From positions 1 through 55,213 of the forward strand of contig CANFZA010000005.1 in assembly GCA_947451235.1 (NCBI GenBank): a DNA stretch of 55,213 nucleotides, written 5' to 3'. Made by a program: the position numbers and the translations under genes. The notes below the pieces were generated by a model. The model was not told where the DNA came from. It worked only from the letters and a program-made list of their open reading frames with translations, and made no database searches. The stretch is from Methylophilaceae bacterium (lineage in GTDB: Bacteria > Pseudomonadota > Gammaproteobacteria > Burkholderiales > Methylophilaceae). Positions within the stretch are counted from its first letter, which is position 1, and every line of letters begins with the position of its first letter. This document shows positions 1-10,611 of this stretch, one piece after another.

Positions 1-76
1 AATAACTTGCAATATGTTTATAAAATAGCTATTATTATGGGCTTCGTATTTTGAATAGCTCTTAGGAAAATCACAG

Positions 77-340
77 ATGGCAAATACCGCACAAGCAAGA
101 AAACGTGCTCGTCAAGCAGTTAAGCAACGCGCACACAATGCAAGTTTGCGTTCTACTTTGCGTACAGCGATTAAAAAAATTATTAAAGCAGTAGAAGCTG
201 GCGATAAAGCAGCTGCTACAGTAGCTTACAGCGAAAACGTGAGTGTGATTGACCGTATTGCGGACAAACAAATCATTCATAAAAATAAAGCTTCACGTCA
301 TAAAAGCCGCTTAAATGCTGCAATTAAGGCTATGGCTTAA
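77..340 (+). CDS. rpsT: 30S ribosomal protein S20
   Basis: 87 aa, [43 protein letters not shown] is a typical S20 sequence. Confidence 0.97.
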   Translation: MANTAQARKRARQAVKQRAHNASLRSTLRTAIKKIIKAVEAGDKAAATVAYSENVSVIDRIADKQIIHKNKASRHKSRLNAAIKAMA

Positions 341-406
341 CGCTAAGTTTTAATCGCAATACTTTAAATAGAAGACTTAAACACAAGTCTTCTAAAAAAG
401 TAGTTA

Positions 407-440
407 ATAAAAAAGCCGAATTTATATTCGGCTTTTTTAT
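407..440. terminator. Bidirectional intrinsic terminator between rpsT and purK
   Basis: Perfect 15-bp stem ATAAAAAAGCCGAAT/ATTCGGCTTTTTTAT with A- and T-tracts; a second perfect 10-bp hairpin TAGAAGACTT..AAGTCTTCTA lies at 369-394. Confidence 0.85.
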
Positions 441-479
441 TATTCAAATTTCACTTAAGTGCTAAGTTAACTTATCTAT

Positions 480-539
480 TTACTGGGTGGGTTACTGGGT
501 TATTTACCAGACTATTTACCAGACTATTTACCAAACCAG
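480..539. repeat. 12-bp tandem repeat, 5 imperfect units
   Basis: ttactgggtggg/ttactgggttat/ttaccagactat/ttaccagactat/ttaccaaaccag, directly abutting the purK stop codon. Confidence 0.8.
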
Positions 540-542
540 CAA

Positions 543-1721
543 TCACTTGCCGATATTTAAATCTGCACGCACTTGCATCGCTTGCTTAAGCGCTTCGTCT
601 CGACTGGCGTTAATCACTGTAAAGTGACCCATCTTACGGCCTGTGCGCGCTTGCTGCTTGCCGTACAAATGCATTTTAAGTTGACCATTGCTAAATGCCT
701 GCTGCCAAGCTGGTTCAACTTGCGCTTGAGTTTCGGCATCTACTGGCCAAATATCACCGAGTATATTGACCATCACCGCAGGACTATGCTGACGGCTATT
801 ACCTAATGGCAGACCAGTCAAAACGCGCACTTGCTGTTCAAACTGGTTGGTAACGCAGGCATCAATCGTGTAATGACCAGAGTTATGCGGACGTGGCGCC
901 ATCTCATTGACTAATAACTCGCCATTACACACAAAAAACTCCACGCCCATCACACCGGTGTAATCCAGCTTTTCTGCGACCAGAATCGCTAACTTTTGCG
1001 CTTGATGATTAATGGCATCGCTACCACGAGCCGGCACAATAGAAACATCCAAGATGCCGTTCAGGTGACTATTTTCTGAGGTTGGAAAGGTAGCTACGTT
1101 CCCTTGAACATCTCTAGCCAATACAACTGACACCTCGTAATCTAGCTTAAGCATTTTCTCTAACACACATTCTTCACGCTCAAATTGCTGAAAGGCTACT
1201 TGCGCTTCATGTTGATTAACAACTCTAGCCTGACCTTTGCCATCGTAGCCAAAACGCGCTACTTTTAATATCGCTGGATAAATATCGCTATCATCGCTGG
1301 GTAAATCTTCAACCTGATTAATCACTTCATAAGGCGCAACCGGCAATCCTGCTTGCTTCAGAAAGTTTTTCTCACTCACTCTATGTTGCGCAATCGCAAC
1401 GCTATACGCACTTGGTCGAACCACGGTTGATTCAGCCAAAAATGACAAGGAATCAGCCGGTACATTTTCAAACTCAGTGGTAATTGCAGCACAGTTTTGG
1501 GCCAAATCAGCTAATGCGGCCTTATCATCAAAAGCAGCACATATATGTAAATCAGCAATTTTACCTGCAGGGCTATTCGCATCAGGGTCTAGCACCGTAA
1601 CTTGGTAACCCATTTCATGGGCTGCGATTACAAAAAATCGGCCAAGCTGACCACCACCCAGCATACCCAACATGGCTGGCGGCAAAATTACTGGATGATT
1701 TTCACTGAAACTATTATTCAT
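543..1721 (-). CDS. purK: 5-(carboxyamino)imidazole ribonucleotide synthase
   Basis: 392 aa; ATP-grasp protein, PAMLGMLGGGQLGRFFVIAAHEMGY; adjacent purE. Confidence 0.95.
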   Translation of the reverse strand: MNNSFSENHPVILPPAMLGMLGGGQLGRFFVIAAHEMGYQVTVLDPDANSPAGKIADLHICAAFDDKAALADLAQNCAAITTEFENVPADSLSFLAESTVVRPSAYSVAIAQHRVSEKNFLKQAGLPVAPYEVINQVEDLPSDDSDIYPAILKVARFGYDGKGQARVVNQHEAQVAFQQFEREECVLEKMLKLDYEVSVVLARDVQGNVATFPTSENSHLNGILDVSIVPARGSDAINHQAQKLAILVAEKLDYTGVMGVEFFVCNGELLVNEMAPRPHNSGHYTIDACVTNQFEQQVRVLTGLPLGNSRQHSPAVMVNILGDIWPVDAETQAQVEPAWQQAFSNGQLKMHLYGKQQARTGRKMGHFTVINASRDEALKQAMQVRADLNIGK

Positions 1722-1768
1722 ATCGTTTTAAAATTAACTTTAAAAATTTTGGATTGGCTGAAAAGTGC

Positions 1769-1801
1769 GATAACTGCTTGATAACTTGCTGATAAATATA
1801 G
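1769..1801. repeat. 11-bp tandem repeat, 3 imperfect units
   Basis: gataactgctt/gataacttgct/gataaatatag between purK and the 3' end of purE. Confidence 0.6.
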
Positions 1802-1805
1802 CCTA

Positions 1806-2303
1806 TTAAGGCTTATCAGCCAACACCATTAACTGCACCTTATCCGCTTGTTTAGCGCGAAACTCAGTGAGTTTTTGCGCTAATTCCGCATTATTCAACG
1901 CCAATATAGAAGCCGCAAACAAACCGGCGTTAGCCGCGCCTGCCTCACCAATAGCAAAAGTAGCCACAGGTATGCCTTTTGGCATTTGTACAATAGAAAG
2001 TAGAGAGTCTTGGCCTTGCAAATGCTTAGATGGCACGGGCACACCTAACACCGGCAAGATTGTTTTTGCCGCAACCATACCAGGTAAATGCGCAGCACCA
2101 CCGGCACCAGCAATAATCACTTGGTAACCTTTAGTTGCGGCAGTTTCTGCAAAGCTAAACATTAAATCTGGTGTACGGTGTGCTGAAACAACTTCTGCAC
2201 TATACGCAATACCAAAATCAGCAAGCATTTGCGCTGCTGCTTTCATAATTGGCCAATCGCTATCTGAGCCCATAATAATGGCGACTAATGGTTGTTTTTC
2301 CAT
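1806..2303 (-). CDS. purE: 5-(carboxyamino)imidazole ribonucleotide mutase
   Basis: 165 aa; [33 protein letters not shown] motifs. Confidence 0.96.
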   Translation of the reverse strand: MEKQPLVAIIMGSDSDWPIMKAAAQMLADFGIAYSAEVVSAHRTPDLMFSFAETAATKGYQVIIAGAGGAAHLPGMVAAKTILPVLGVPVPSKHLQGQDSLLSIVQMPKGIPVATFAIGEAGAANAGLFAASILALNNAELAQKLTEFRAKQADKVQLMVLADKP

Positions 2304-2337
2304 TTACATTCCCTGTAATTTTTTATCTGGCAAAACT

Positions 2338-3456
2338 TTACAATAAGACTAAATTGTCTCTATGGATGAGTTCAGACTCTTCTACATAGCCTAATATTTT
2401 TTCAATCTGAGCACTTGGTTTACGCATAATACGCTGCGCTTCGGCAGCTGAATAATTCACCAATCCACGAGCCAGCTCTACGCCATCAGCATCACAACAA
2501 GCCACTACTTCACCACGCTCAAAGTTACCTTCAACCGCGATGACGCCGATAGGCAACAAACTTTTGCCATCTTGTTTAATTACCTTAACCGCACCAGCAT
2601 CCAGCGTTAATTTTCCGCGAAGTTGCAGGTGATCAGCCAACCATTGCTTGCGTGCAGCGGTTTTCATTTCCGTGGTTTTTAGATGCGTACCAATAACCTC
2701 ACCAGCCGCTAAACGCACCAAAACATCATGCTCACGCCCTGAAGCAATAACAGTATTGGCGCCACTCCTTGCAGCACGCTTAGCCGCTAATATTTTAGTA
2801 AGCATGCCACCTGTACCAACATCGCTACCAGCGCCGCCCGCCATTTGCTCTAAGCTTGCATCGCCAGCAGTGGCATGTTGAATAAATTTGGCATCCTTAT
2901 CTTTACGCGGATCAGCTGAATATAAACCTTGCTGATCGGTCAAAATAACTAAGGTATCCGCTTCAATCAAATTAGCCACTAATGAACCCAAAGTATCATT
3001 ATCGCCAAAGCGAATTTCATCGGTCACAACCGTGTCATTCTCGTTAATGATGGGAATCACTTTTAAATCTAACAAAGTACGCAAGGTACTGCGGGCGTTC
3101 AAATAGCGTTTTCTATCAGCTAAATCATCATGCGTAAGTAGCACTTGTGCAGTGTGTAATTGATGTTGGCTGAAGCAACTTTCATACATTTGCACTAGGC
3201 CCATTTGACCGACTGCGGCTGCGGCTTGCAGTTCATTCACAGCCGTCGGACGTTTTTTCCAGCCTAATCGTTGCATGCCTTCAGCCACCGCACCGCTTGA
3301 AACTAACACAATCTGCTTACCCTGCTGCACTAATAGTGAAATTTGCGCAGCCCATTGAGCAATAGCGGCTTGATCTAAACCATTGCCGTTATTGGTCACA
3401 AGGCTTGAGCCTACTTTAACAACGATCACTTTCGCATCAAGAAGTAAAGATTTCAT
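2338..3456 (-). CDS. proB: Glutamate 5-kinase
   Basis: 372 aa; [10 protein letters not shown], amino-acid kinase fold, C-terminal PUA region. Confidence 0.95.
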   Translation of the reverse strand: MKSLLLDAKVIVVKVGSSLVTNNGNGLDQAAIAQWAAQISLLVQQGKQIVLVSSGAVAEGMQRLGWKKRPTAVNELQAAAAVGQMGLVQMYESCFSQHQLHTAQVLLTHDDLADRKRYLNARSTLRTLLDLKVIPIINENDTVVTDEIRFGDNDTLGSLVANLIEADTLVILTDQQGLYSADPRKDKDAKFIQHATAGDASLEQMAGGAGSDVGTGGMLTKILAAKRAARSGANTVIASGREHDVLVRLAAGEVIGTHLKTTEMKTAARKQWLADHLQLRGKLTLDAGAVKVIKQDGKSLLPIGVIAVEGNFERGEVVACCDADGVELARGLVNYSAAEAQRIMRKPSAQIEKILGYVEESELIHRDNLVLL

Positions 3457-3477
3457 GTTGGCGCTTAAATTAAACCA

Positions 3478-4683
<1,206 letters not shown>

Positions 4684-4693
4684 TTACCAAATA

Positions 4694-4723
4694 AAAAAGC
4701 CCCATCAAAACGATGAGGCTTTA
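4694..4723 (-). terminator. Intrinsic terminator downstream of rpmA
   Basis: On the minus strand, AAAGCCTCATC-GTTTT-GATGGGGCTTTTTT (one mismatch) followed by a T-tract. Confidence 0.75.
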
Positions 4724-4739
4724 ATAAAGTCAAATTAAC

Positions 4740-5000
4740 TTAAGCTGTAACAATAATGCTTACAGTATGGCGTCTTAACGCACCTTTAATTGCAAAAGAC
4801 ACTTTACCGTGTGCTTTAGCATATAAAGTGTGGTCTTTACCCATACCAACATTTTCACCAGCGTGCATTTTTGTACCGCGCTGACGCACGATAATGCTAC
4901 CAGCGTTTACAACTGTTTCACCAAATGCTTTAACACCTAGTCGTTGTGCGTGTGAATCGCGGCCGTTACGTGAACTACCGCCTGCTTTTTTGTGTGCCAT
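4740..5000 (-). CDS. rpmA: 50S ribosomal protein L27
   Basis: 86 aa, [24 protein letters not shown]. Confidence 0.98.
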   Translation of the reverse strand: MAHKKAGGSSRNGRDSHAQRLGVKAFGETVVNAGSIIVRQRGTKMHAGENVGMGKDHTLYAKAHGKVSFAIKGALRRHTVSIIVTA

Positions 5001-5048
5001 TTTTCTCTAATCCTTAAACTTGAGTAACTGTTAATTAGCGCTAGCTAA

Positions 5049-5360
5049 TTAAGCAGCGATTGTTTCAATTTTAATTTCAGTAAAACTTTGGCGATGGCCT
5101 TGTGTTTTACGGTAATGTTTACGACGACGGAATTTGAAAATCATTACTTTATCGCCACGACCATGTGAAAGCACAGTAGCTTTAACAATTGCGCCTTTAA
5201 TGATTGGTGAGCCGATTGTTGTTTTTTCACCGTCAGAAACCATTAGAATTTGATCTAGCGTAACAGTACCGCCAACTTCAACTTCAAGTTTCTCAACTTT
5301 TAATCTTTCGCCTGCAATGACGCGATATTGCTTACCACCAGTTTTGATTACTGCATACAT
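5049..5360 (-). CDS. rplU: 50S ribosomal protein L21
   Basis: 103 aa, [25 protein letters not shown]. Confidence 0.98.
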   Translation of the reverse strand: MYAVIKTGGKQYRVIAGERLKVEKLEVEVGGTVTLDQILMVSDGEKTTIGSPIIKGAIVKATVLSHGRGDKVMIFKFRRRKHYRKTQGHRQSFTEIKIETIAA

Positions 5361-5489
5361 GATTGAGCCTTAAATTACGCTTTCTAAAGAACTCGGCATT
5401 ATACGCACTTAATCTCGCAAAGCAAACCATAATTGCAAGCTGATTAAAATAAGCTTGCGGCCACGGCTAATAAAGTGATTATCTCACTA

Positions 5490-5528
5490 AATATAATACT
5501 TAAATATAGCACTCGAATATAGCGCTCA
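5490..5528. repeat. 13-bp tandem repeat, 3 imperfect units
   Basis: aatataatactta/aatatagcactcg/aatatagcgctca in the divergent rplU/ispB intergenic region. Confidence 0.6.
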
Positions 5529-5597
5529 AACTAATGAGATTGAATGCGCTAAATTAGGCTGTGTTAAAATAATCGCTACTCTTAAAGGTTTAATCAC

Positions 5598-6596
5598 GTG
5601 ACGGCCAGCAACATGCAATCTAGCACATCCCAAATCGAGGCAATTCAAGCATGCATTGCCAACGATATTGAAGCTGTAAATACAGTTATCCTGCACTCCT
5701 TGCACTCAGAAGTGACCTTAGTAAACCAAGTCGCGCATTACATCATTAATAGCGGCGGCAAGCGTTTACGGCCTATATTAGTGCTACTTTCTGCAGGCTT
5801 ATTTGGTGCAATAAAAGCTGAGCATCACCAATTAGCTGCTGTAGTTGAATTTATTCACACAGCGACTTTATTACATGACGACGTGGTGGATGAATCATCA
5901 AAACGCCGCGGAAAAAGTACCGCCAACGCCCTGTTTGGCAATGCTGCGAGCGTGCTTGTGGGTGATTTTGTTTATTCGCGCGCTTTTCAAATGATGGTGG
6001 CTGTACAAAACATGCGCGTGATGGAAGTGTTAAGCAATGCAACCAATGTCATTGCAGAAGGTGAAGTATTGCAATTATTGAACGTACATAACGCTGAGAT
6101 TACTGATGAAGCTTATTTACAAGTTATTCATTATAAAACGGCTAAGCTTTTTGAAGCGGCAACGCGCCTAGGGGCAATTATCAGCCAAGCTAATCCAGAA
6201 GATGAGCAGGCTCTAAGCCAATACGGCATGCATATCGGCACCGCTTTTCAGCTGATTGATGATGTATTGGATTTAAGCGGTAACGCCGCTGAAATTGGTA
6301 AAAACTTAGGGGATGATTTAGCCGAAGGTAAACCTACATTACCTTTGCTTTACGCAATGCGTAACGGCAACACAGAAGAAGAAGCAGCCATAAGACACGC
6401 CATTGAGCACGGCGGGCTAGATGACTTACCTGCCGTTCTTAGCGCTGTAGAGCGAACCGGAGCGCTGCAGCACGTGCGCAAAATAGCTGAAAAAGAATGT
6501 GAGGCTGCTAGCAGAGCAATCGCGCATTTTGCAGACTCGCCTTACAAGCAAGCAATGCTTACTTTGGCGCAATTTTCAGTAACTAGAAGCTTCTAA
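5598..6596 (+). CDS. ispB: Octaprenyl/polyprenyl diphosphate synthase
   Basis: 332 aa; GGKRLRP, LLHDDVVDESSKRRGK and QLIDDVLD Asp-rich motifs; GTG start. Confidence 0.93.
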   Translation: MTASNMQSSTSQIEAIQACIANDIEAVNTVILHSLHSEVTLVNQVAHYIINSGGKRLRPILVLLSAGLFGAIKAEHHQLAAVVEFIHTATLLHDDVVDESSKRRGKSTANALFGNAASVLVGDFVYSRAFQMMVAVQNMRVMEVLSNATNVIAEGEVLQLLNVHNAEITDEAYLQVIHYKTAKLFEAATRLGAIISQANPEDEQALSQYGMHIGTAFQLIDDVLDLSGNAAEIGKNLGDDLAEGKPTLPLLYAMRNGNTEEEAAIRHAIEHGGLDDLPAVLSAVERTGALQHVRKIAEKECEAASRAIAHFADSPYKQAMLTLAQFSVTRSF

Positions 6597-6647
6597 AAAA
6601 GCATAGAAATATAATTAGGTTAATTTATAGCATTAAGACTTAAAGAC

Positions 6648-7019
6648 TTAGTTAAGCACTATCTTCTCACCGCTATCTGCGTGGTAATAGGTCAAATGTG
6701 CGCAATCACTAGTACCTGCAGTTAGCGAGCCATCAAAAAGAGACTTGCCTTCAACATCTACAAGTGCGTAGCCATTGTGATACAAAGTTACCTCGGCAAG
6801 TTTTGAATCCAGTTTAGAGCCTTGGCGCATGGCGAAGCTGATGCAGCTTTCTTCTTCAGCTTCAGAATAAACTTCCCAATCTCGACCGCCAGCCAGTTGC
6901 GTCAGCCATGCAGGAAGATCAACCTCAACACGGCAAATGATAGGCTCATCCCACTCAGGATGATTAAGCTCAGTGCGACTTAGCTCAAATGTGTTTTGCT
7001 GGTTAATGGTGATTGTCAT
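6648..7019 (-). CDS. Conserved hypothetical protein
   Basis: 123-aa ORF with normal composition and no strong overlap; family not recognised. Confidence 0.6.
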   Translation of the reverse strand: MTITINQQNTFELSRTELNHPEWDEPIICRVEVDLPAWLTQLAGGRDWEVYSEAEEESCISFAMRQGSKLDSKLAEVTLYHNGYALVDVEGKSLFDGSLTAGTSDCAHLTYYHADSGEKIVLN

Positions 7020-7265
7020 GTGTTTTCCTTCTTGCGATGTGTTGTTATTATAATGTTGATTACAATATTTCCTTTAATGTTTGTGGCGGCATATCTACAT
7101 TTCAAGTGATTGAATTTAAGTTTTCAGAAAACCGGCTTAATTTGAGTGTATTAACCCCACAAAGATTCCATCGGTTGCTACAAGTTATTAACGGTGCGAT
7201 GATGCATAAAGTTTACAAAAAACAGACTAACGAGCACAAAATAAGTTAAATTTTAAGGACCAAGC

Positions 7266-8156
7266 ATGCTTAGTGGATTTACTGATATTTCAAATATCTT
7301 GCAGCAAAATGGCGCTACTTTCATTACATTTTCAGTTATTCTAGGCTTAATGGTTGGTAGCTTTTTGAATGTAGTCATTCATCGCCTGCCTAAAATGATG
7401 GAGCTGGAATGGCAGAACAACTGCCATGAGTTGCAGGGAAAAGAATCTCCAGAAACCACTAAATACACATTAGCAAGCCCGCGCTCAGCCTGCCCAAACT
7501 GCGGCCATAAAATTAGCGCGCAAGAAAATATTCCTATCGTTAGTTACCTTGCATTGAGAGGCAAATGCAGCGGCTGTAAAGCCCCTATTAGCATGCGCTA
7601 CCCTATGATAGAAGCACTGACTGGCCTTGCGATTGGCTTGGTTAGCTGGAAATTTGGTTATACCAGCACCACTTTTTTCGCTTGGATCTTTGTTTTCGCG
7701 CTTATCGCATTGACCTTTATTGATTTCGACACACAACTATTGCCTGATGATATTACCTTGCCGCTGCTATGGCTGGGGCTCATATTTAACTTAAATACCG
7801 GCTTTACCGATATTAAATCAGCCGTTATTGGCGCCATCGCTGGCTACCTTGTTTTATGGTCTATCTACTGGCTATTTAAGCTAATCACCGGCAAAGAGGG
7901 CATGGGCTATGGTGATTTCAAATTACTAGCTGCAATCGGCGCATGGTTCGGCTGGCAAATGCTACCTACTGTCATTCTGTTATCGTCAATATTGGGGACG
8001 ATCATTGGCACAAGTTTAATCTTATTGGCAAATCGTGGCCGTGAAGAACCAATGCCGTTCGGACCATTTTTAGCAATTGCAGGCATTGCAGCATTATTTT
8101 CTGGACCGCAAGTCGCCAACACTATTGGTGACTTGATTTTCAAGCTATTTATTTAA
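7266..8156 (+). CDS. pilD: Prepilin peptidase / N-methyltransferase
   Basis: 296 aa; CPNCGHKISAQENIPIVSYLALRGKCSGCKAPI and GMGYGDFKLLAAIGAWFGWQ motifs. Confidence 0.95.
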   Translation: MLSGFTDISNILQQNGATFITFSVILGLMVGSFLNVVIHRLPKMMELEWQNNCHELQGKESPETTKYTLASPRSACPNCGHKISAQENIPIVSYLALRGKCSGCKAPISMRYPMIEALTGLAIGLVSWKFGYTSTTFFAWIFVFALIALTFIDFDTQLLPDDITLPLLWLGLIFNLNTGFTDIKSAVIGAIAGYLVLWSIYWLFKLITGKEGMGYGDFKLLAAIGAWFGWQMLPTVILLSSILGTIIGTSLILLANRGREEPMPFGPFLAIAGIAALFSGPQVANTIGDLIFKLFI

Positions 8157-8177
8157 CTTATCTTTCAAACATTCAGA

Positions 8178-8795
8178 ATGCTAATTATTGGATTAACAGG
8201 TGGCATAGGTTCAGGCAAAAGTGAAGCTGCTAAACAGTTTGCATTGCTAGGCGTTCCTATCGTAGATGCCGATGTGATTTCACATGAACTAACCGCCAGC
8301 GGCCAACCTATATTGGCTGAGATCCGTCGCATTTTTGGTAAAGATTTTATTACCGCTGACGGCACGCTCAATCGCCCTAAGCTTCGCGCGCATGTATTTG
8401 AAAACACCAATGAAAGACTCAAGCTAGAGGCTCTACTACACCCGGCGATACACGACCTAGCGTTGCAGCGTCTTTCTGAAAATGAAGCTAAATTACATCC
8501 CGCCTACCAGCTACTAGTGATGCCGTTATTGTTTGAAAACAATCGCTACGACGGTGTTACGCATAAAACATTAGTGATTGATTGTGATGAAGATATACAA
8601 ATCAAACGCGCGATGGCTCGCAGCAATATGACTGAAGAAGAAGTAAAAGCGATGATGGCGGCACAGGTTTCAAGAGCAACACGTCTTAAACGCGCTGATG
8701 AAGTGATTGAAAACAACGGTACGCTCACTGATTTAACTGAAAAAATTGCGGAGATTCATAAAAAGTTCATTAAAACTTGCATAGTTAGTCAATAA
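8178..8795 (+). CDS. coaE: Dephospho-CoA kinase
   Basis: 205 aa; IIGLTGGIGSGKSEAAKQFALLGVPIVDADVISHEL. Confidence 0.96.
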   Translation: MLIIGLTGGIGSGKSEAAKQFALLGVPIVDADVISHELTASGQPILAEIRRIFGKDFITADGTLNRPKLRAHVFENTNERLKLEALLHPAIHDLALQRLSENEAKLHPAYQLLVMPLLFENNRYDGVTHKTLVIDCDEDIQIKRAMARSNMTEEEVKAMMAAQVSRATRLKRADEVIENNGTLTDLTEKIAEIHKKFIKTCIVSQ

Positions 8796-8872
8796 CTTTG
8801 ATAATTCACCTCAACTTTAATTCGCACTCTAACAAATGATAAATACCGTGCTTTTAGGCTAACAATCAAATC

Positions 8873-9631
8873 ATGCCTAGCTACGACTATCCATTAAACG
8901 AACGCATACGCACATTATTGCGCGTTGAGGATTTGTTTGCCAAAGTTTTGTATCACGTAGAAGCTGGCCACGAATACAGTCACCACAGTGCGCTACTCAC
9001 ATTGCTGCAAATTTTAGATGTTGTTGACCGCGCAGAATTAAAATTAGACTTGTTGCAAGAATTAGATCGTCAAAGATCGGTAATGATCATGCTAAGAGGC
9101 AATCCTGGCATCGCAGAAATCACGCTAGAAACTATTATCAATGAAATTGATGTCACCTCTGATGCATTACGTGCCGAAACCAATAAATTTGGCCAAACAT
9201 TACGTGCAAATGAATGGCTGATGAGCATTAGACAACGTGCAGGCATTCCGGGAGGCGTATGTGAATTTGATGTGCCGTCATATCATTATTGGCTTGGACT
9301 TAGCGAAGTGAGACGTAGGCAAGATTTTGCTACGTGGCTAAAACCTCTACTGCCCATGCAACATGCGGTTGTGATTATTTTACGCATTTTACGTGGCAGC
9401 GGTGCTACCACTAAGTTACTTGCTATTAACGGTGATTTTCAACAGATGCTTGGTGGTGCAAAGCCTGCTCAAATGTTGAGAATCGAAGTCGCCGAGGATG
9501 TGGTCTGCTTTCCTGAAGTAAGCGCGAATAAATATGCAATTAACATCCGCTTCAACGTACTTGAATCCGCACAAAAACCACAAAAATATGAAGACAACGT
9601 CAACTTCACACTAACACTCTGCAACTTGTAA
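8873..9631 (+). CDS. zapD: Cell division protein ZapD
   Basis: 252 aa; YDYPLNERIRTLLRVEDLF; pilD-coaE-zapD-yacG context. Confidence 0.93.
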   Translation: MPSYDYPLNERIRTLLRVEDLFAKVLYHVEAGHEYSHHSALLTLLQILDVVDRAELKLDLLQELDRQRSVMIMLRGNPGIAEITLETIINEIDVTSDALRAETNKFGQTLRANEWLMSIRQRAGIPGGVCEFDVPSYHYWLGLSEVRRRQDFATWLKPLLPMQHAVVIILRILRGSGATTKLLAINGDFQQMLGGAKPAQMLRIEVAEDVVCFPEVSANKYAINIRFNVLESAQKPQKYEDNVNFTLTLCNL

Positions 9632-9726
9632 TCATTTACACACTCAAAAAATTTAAATTACGTGTCTGGGCTGCATCAGCCTATATTACTTCAACAATCA
9701 TTTAACATTAGCTTCAATATACAACT

Positions 9727-9933
9727 ATGGTTACCACTAAAAAACGTTTAGTTCCTTGCCCTAACTGCAATAAACTATCTGAGTTTGCACCTAGCAATGC
9801 TTTTAGACCTTTTTGTAGCGAACGTTGCAAACTTATAGACTTAGGCTTGTGGGCAAGTGAGCAATACGCCATTCCAGAAACGGCTAAACCAGATGAATTT
9901 TCTGATCCATTTCCAGACCAATTGCATAATTAA
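9727..9933 (+). CDS. yacG: DNA gyrase inhibitor YacG
   Basis: 68 aa; [12 protein letters not shown]...[25 protein letters not shown] zinc finger. Confidence 0.95.
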   Translation: MVTTKKRLVPCPNCNKLSEFAPSNAFRPFCSERCKLIDLGLWASEQYAIPETAKPDEFSDPFPDQLHN

Positions 9934-9980
9934 TAGTGCGCCTAACGTAATAAGCAGAACGCATTAAAAGTGATTAAAAT

Positions 9981-10040
9981 AACCTGAATTAACGTAACCT
10001 GAATTAACGTAACATTGATTAACGTAACTTGGATTAACAT
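9981..10040. repeat. 15-bp tandem repeat, 4 units
   Basis: aacctgaattaacgt/aacctgaattaacgt/aacattgattaacgt/aacttggattaacat. Confidence 0.9.
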
Positions 10041-10050
10041 TAAAAAAATC

Positions 10051-10554
10051 ATGCAAAACTTTTTACAGCAAAAATTGTTCCGCGCTACTTTAGCGCTCCT
10101 GCTCACTATTGGCTACGTATTAACGATGCCGGCAAGCGCGGCAAGTGCCGAAAATCTAGTGTCCATAAAAGATGCTTGGGTACGCGCTACGAATCCGGGA
10201 CAAGAAGTCGGTGCAGCTTATATGACTTTTTTAAGCGCTAAAAATACTACGCTGATAAGTGTTGAGAGTGACGCAACCAAAAGTGTTGAAATACACAATA
10301 TGAGCATGGAAAATGGCGTGATGAAAATGCGCATGATGGAGTCACTACCACTAGTGGCGAACAAGCCTTATAAGCTAGCGCCGGGCGGTTTCCATTTGAT
10401 GTTATTTGACTTAAAAAAACCACTGAATATTGGCGAGCCAGTGAATTTTACGCTTACCTTTAAAAACAAAAATAAGCATCAATTCAAACAAACCATCAAA
10501 GTAATGGTGCAATCTTCCGATGAAGACTCTGCTGCCTCAAAATTACATAAGTAG
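10051..10554 (+). CDS. Copper chaperone PCu(A)C family periplasmic protein
   Basis: Signal peptide, then IKDAWVRATNPGQEVGAAYMTF...VEIHNMSMENGVMKMRMM...LAPGGFHLMLFDLKKPL. Start set at ATG 10051; the upstream TTG at 10015 is repeat-encoded. Confidence 0.88.
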   Translation: MQNFLQQKLFRATLALLLTIGYVLTMPASAASAENLVSIKDAWVRATNPGQEVGAAYMTFLSAKNTTLISVESDATKSVEIHNMSMENGVMKMRMMESLPLVANKPYKLAPGGFHLMLFDLKKPLNIGEPVNFTLTFKNKNKHQFKQTIKVMVQSSDEDSAASKLHK

Positions 10555-10558
10555 CAAT

Positions 10559-10611
10559 AATCTAAGACTTTGAATCTAAGACTTTAATCTAAGACTTTAA
10601 ATTAAAGCCCT
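10559..10611. repeat. 13/14-bp tandem repeat, 3 good units plus 1 degenerate
   Basis: aatctaagactttg/aatctaagacttt/aatctaagacttt/aaattaaagccct between convergent genes, reaching the stop codon of the 10611-11708 gene. Confidence 0.85.

Noticed and set aside
71-280. Minus-strand ORF antisense to rpsT, and many similar shadow ORFs (e.g. 3781-3981, 26320-26691, 28723-28986, 41070-41342, 48429-48812)
   Set aside because: Fully overlap well-supported genes and have atypical composition
7013-7249. 78-aa plus ORF between the hypothetical gene and pilD
   Set aside because: No recognisable family, Cys-rich odd N-terminus, overlaps the start of the opposite gene; probably chance
10015-10050. Upstream TTG start for the PCu(A)C protein (MINVTWINIKKI)
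   Set aside because: Encoded by the tandem repeat; the signal peptide fits ATG 10051 better
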